Assembly (NCBI GenBank): GCA_964436345.1
Contig: CAYTCC010000066.1
Location: 1 to 8,061, forward strand
Source of the DNA: GCA-002694895 sp964436345
GTDB lineage: Bacteria; Chloroflexota; Dehalococcoidia; Lucifugimonadales; GCA-002694895
Length of the DNA stretch: 8,061 nucleotides
Direction of reading: 5' to 3'
Within the stretch, counting starts at the first letter, position 1; every line of letters starts with the position of its first letter. The notes under the pieces are model-generated. The model was given only the letters and a program-made list of their open reading frames with translations, had not been told where the DNA came from and did not search any database. The position numbers and the translations under genes were made by a program. This document shows positions 6,804 to 8,061 of the stretch, one piece after another.

Positions 6804-8039
6804 TTGAAATTCATTTCAAATAGAATTAAAGAAAAATCCAATATATATTTTGGATGGTATGCCTTAACTGGAGTAGGCTTAGTACAACTTGTGTCTAATG
6901 CGGCAGGTAGTTTGAATTTATCTATGTTTGTAGTTCCCATGTCTGATGAATTAGGATTTTCGAGAACTTTATTTTCAGGTGCAGTTTCTTTAGGTAGTAT
7001 ATTTGCGGCTATTTTTTCAATTCCTTTTGGATTGTTATTCGATTTAAAAAAGACAAGGCAGGTATTGATATTGAGTGTTGTATCTATGGGGATTGCCACA
7101 TTTGCAATGTCTTATATAAATGAATGGATATTGTTATATGTATTGGTAGCTATCACACGAATGTTTTTTTCTACACCTATGATGGTTGGAGGTTCAATAA
7201 TTACTGCAAAATGGTTTATAACTAATCGTGGTAGGGCAAATGGTATTTTATATGCTTTTCATTCAATTGGAATGGTGGTTTTCCCAGTATTAGCAGGTAT
7301 ATTTATTGTTCATTATGGTTGGAGATCTGCTTGGTCATACTTAGGATTTATAGTTATTATAATAGCATTATTACCCTCATTGATTTTTATATATGAAGAA
7401 CCAGAATCTTTAGGTATTAAATTAAAAAATGATGAAGAAATAAAAAATAACATAGTCAATTTTTCATTAGGTGAAGCTGCAAGAACTAAATCTCTTTGGA
7501 TTATCGCTATTGGAACTGGGGTATTGTACTTTTTTCATTCGGGTATTAATACACACCAGGCAGCATTTTTACAGGATAGAGATATTAGTTTAGGGATTTC
7601 ATCTTTGGTAATATCCTTTAATGCAATATCAACAGGATTGGGCAGTATTATATGGGGTCTGATTTGTGACAGAGTTAAAATTAAATACGCATTGTCCGGA
7701 GTATTTATCTCTTCAATGGTAGCTTTATTAACTTTGATTTATACTTTTGATGTTTATATGGCTATTTTAGCTTCGATATTTTTTGGTTTTGCTATGGGTG
7801 GAATGCTTGCGGTACCAGCAGTTGCTTATGCTAATTTCTATGGAACAGATTCATTGGGGAAGATACGCGGTATTACCCATCCAGTGACTACAATAGGAGC
7901 AGCCTCTGGTGTTATGGTTTCAGGTATTATATTTGATATTTATTCTAGTTATACATCCGCCTTTTGGATTTATTTTTTGATGTCAATATTTATGTTGTTT
8001 TTTAGCTTGTTATTAAATAACCCTGTAAATAAGAAATGA
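6804..8039 (+). CDS. MFS transporter, 12 TM (MCT/OxlT-like)
   Basis: A 411-residue major facilitator with two six-helix halves: hydrophobic spans near residues 15-37, 53-75, 86-103, 108-132, 146-168, 175-197, then 230-250, 264-287, 295-313, 318-342, 360-377 and 384-405, with a charged cytoplasmic loop at about 198-228. The MFS loop 2-3 motif is GLLFDLKKTR (76-85), echoed in the second half as GLICDRVKIK (285-294). The GWRSAW segment before helix 6 and the EEPESLGI segment after it resemble MFS proteins of the monocarboxylate/oxalate-formate antiporter group, so a small organic acid or metabolite is plausible, but substrate and direction are unknown. It follows the GNAT gene by 6 nt and ends in TGA. 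No in-frame ATG occurs before codon 41, which is after helix 1, and an in-frame TAA (6795-6797) closes the frame upstream, so the TTG at 6804 is the likely start. A weak GAGTGA lies 11 nt before it. The remaining 22 bases after the stop show no terminator. Confidence 0.9.
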   Translation: MKFISNRIKEKSNIYFGWYALTGVGLVQLVSNAAGSLNLSMFVVPMSDELGFSRTLFSGAVSLGSIFAAIFSIPFGLLFDLKKTRQVLILSVVSMGIATFAMSYINEWILLYVLVAITRMFFSTPMMVGGSIITAKWFITNRGRANGILYAFHSIGMVVFPVLAGIFIVHYGWRSAWSYLGFIVIIIALLPSLIFIYEEPESLGIKLKNDEEIKNNIVNFSLGEAARTKSLWIIAIGTGVLYFFHSGINTHQAAFLQDRDISLGISSLVISFNAISTGLGSIIWGLICDRVKIKYALSGVFISSMVALLTLIYTFDVYMAILASIFFGFAMGGMLAVPAVAYANFYGTDSLGKIRGITHPVTTIGAASGVMVSGIIFDIYSSYTSAFWIYFLMSIFMLFFSLLLNNPVNKK

Positions 8040-8061
8040 TTTGACTCTTTAATTTATTAGA

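Noticed and set aside
6785..7099. Minus-strand 104-codon open frame opposite the MFS gene start
   Set aside because: Antisense to MFS helices 1-3 and the loop 2-3 motif; no domain resemblance.

Overview
The window is strongly AT-rich (about 30% GC by eye) and densely coding, with an ordinary bacterial genetic code. It holds six protein genes and almost no spacer. I see no RNA gene, mobile element, CRISPR array or phage gene. The organism cannot be fixed from this sequence. The low GC, tight packing and style of the S9 peptidase and MFS proteins would fit an uncultured, small-genome bacterium, and a low-GC marine Chloroflexota (SAR202/Dehalococcoidia-like) is a low-confidence guess.

Left part (1-842, + strand): the 3' portion of ruvB, the Holliday-junction branch-migration ATPase. 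The window opens inside its Walker A motif. Its stop codon overlaps, tail to tail, the stop codon of the next gene on the opposite strand.

Middle part (839-4414, - strand): two consecutive ABC exporter half-transporters separated by 15 nt. The promoter-proximal one (2669-4414) has Asp in place of the catalytic Walker B Glu but a perfect LSGGQ signature. The distal one (839-2653) has the catalytic Glu but a deviant MSQGQ signature. Together they look like a heterodimeric exporter with one degenerate and one consensus ATP site, of the TM287/288 or BmrC/BmrD type. This is the most informative functional signal in the window.

Right part (4510-8039, + strand): a tightly packed run of a cytosolic S9 acylaminoacyl-peptidase-like serine hydrolase, a RimI-like GNAT acetyltransferase and a 12-helix MFS transporter, with gaps of 8 and 6 nt. 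The second and third genes lack any usable ATG and appear to start with TTG. The only real intergenic region is the 95-bp divergent spacer at 4415-4509. It carries a good Shine-Dalgarno for the peptidase, a candidate minus-strand promoter for the ABC pair, and a 10-bp-period direct repeat.

Nothing here amounts to a clearly new defence, mobile or biosynthetic system. The points worth following up are the asymmetric ABC pair, the co-location of an N-acyl-peptide hydrolase-like enzyme with an N-terminal acetyltransferase-like enzyme, and the start-codon and regulatory arrangement.
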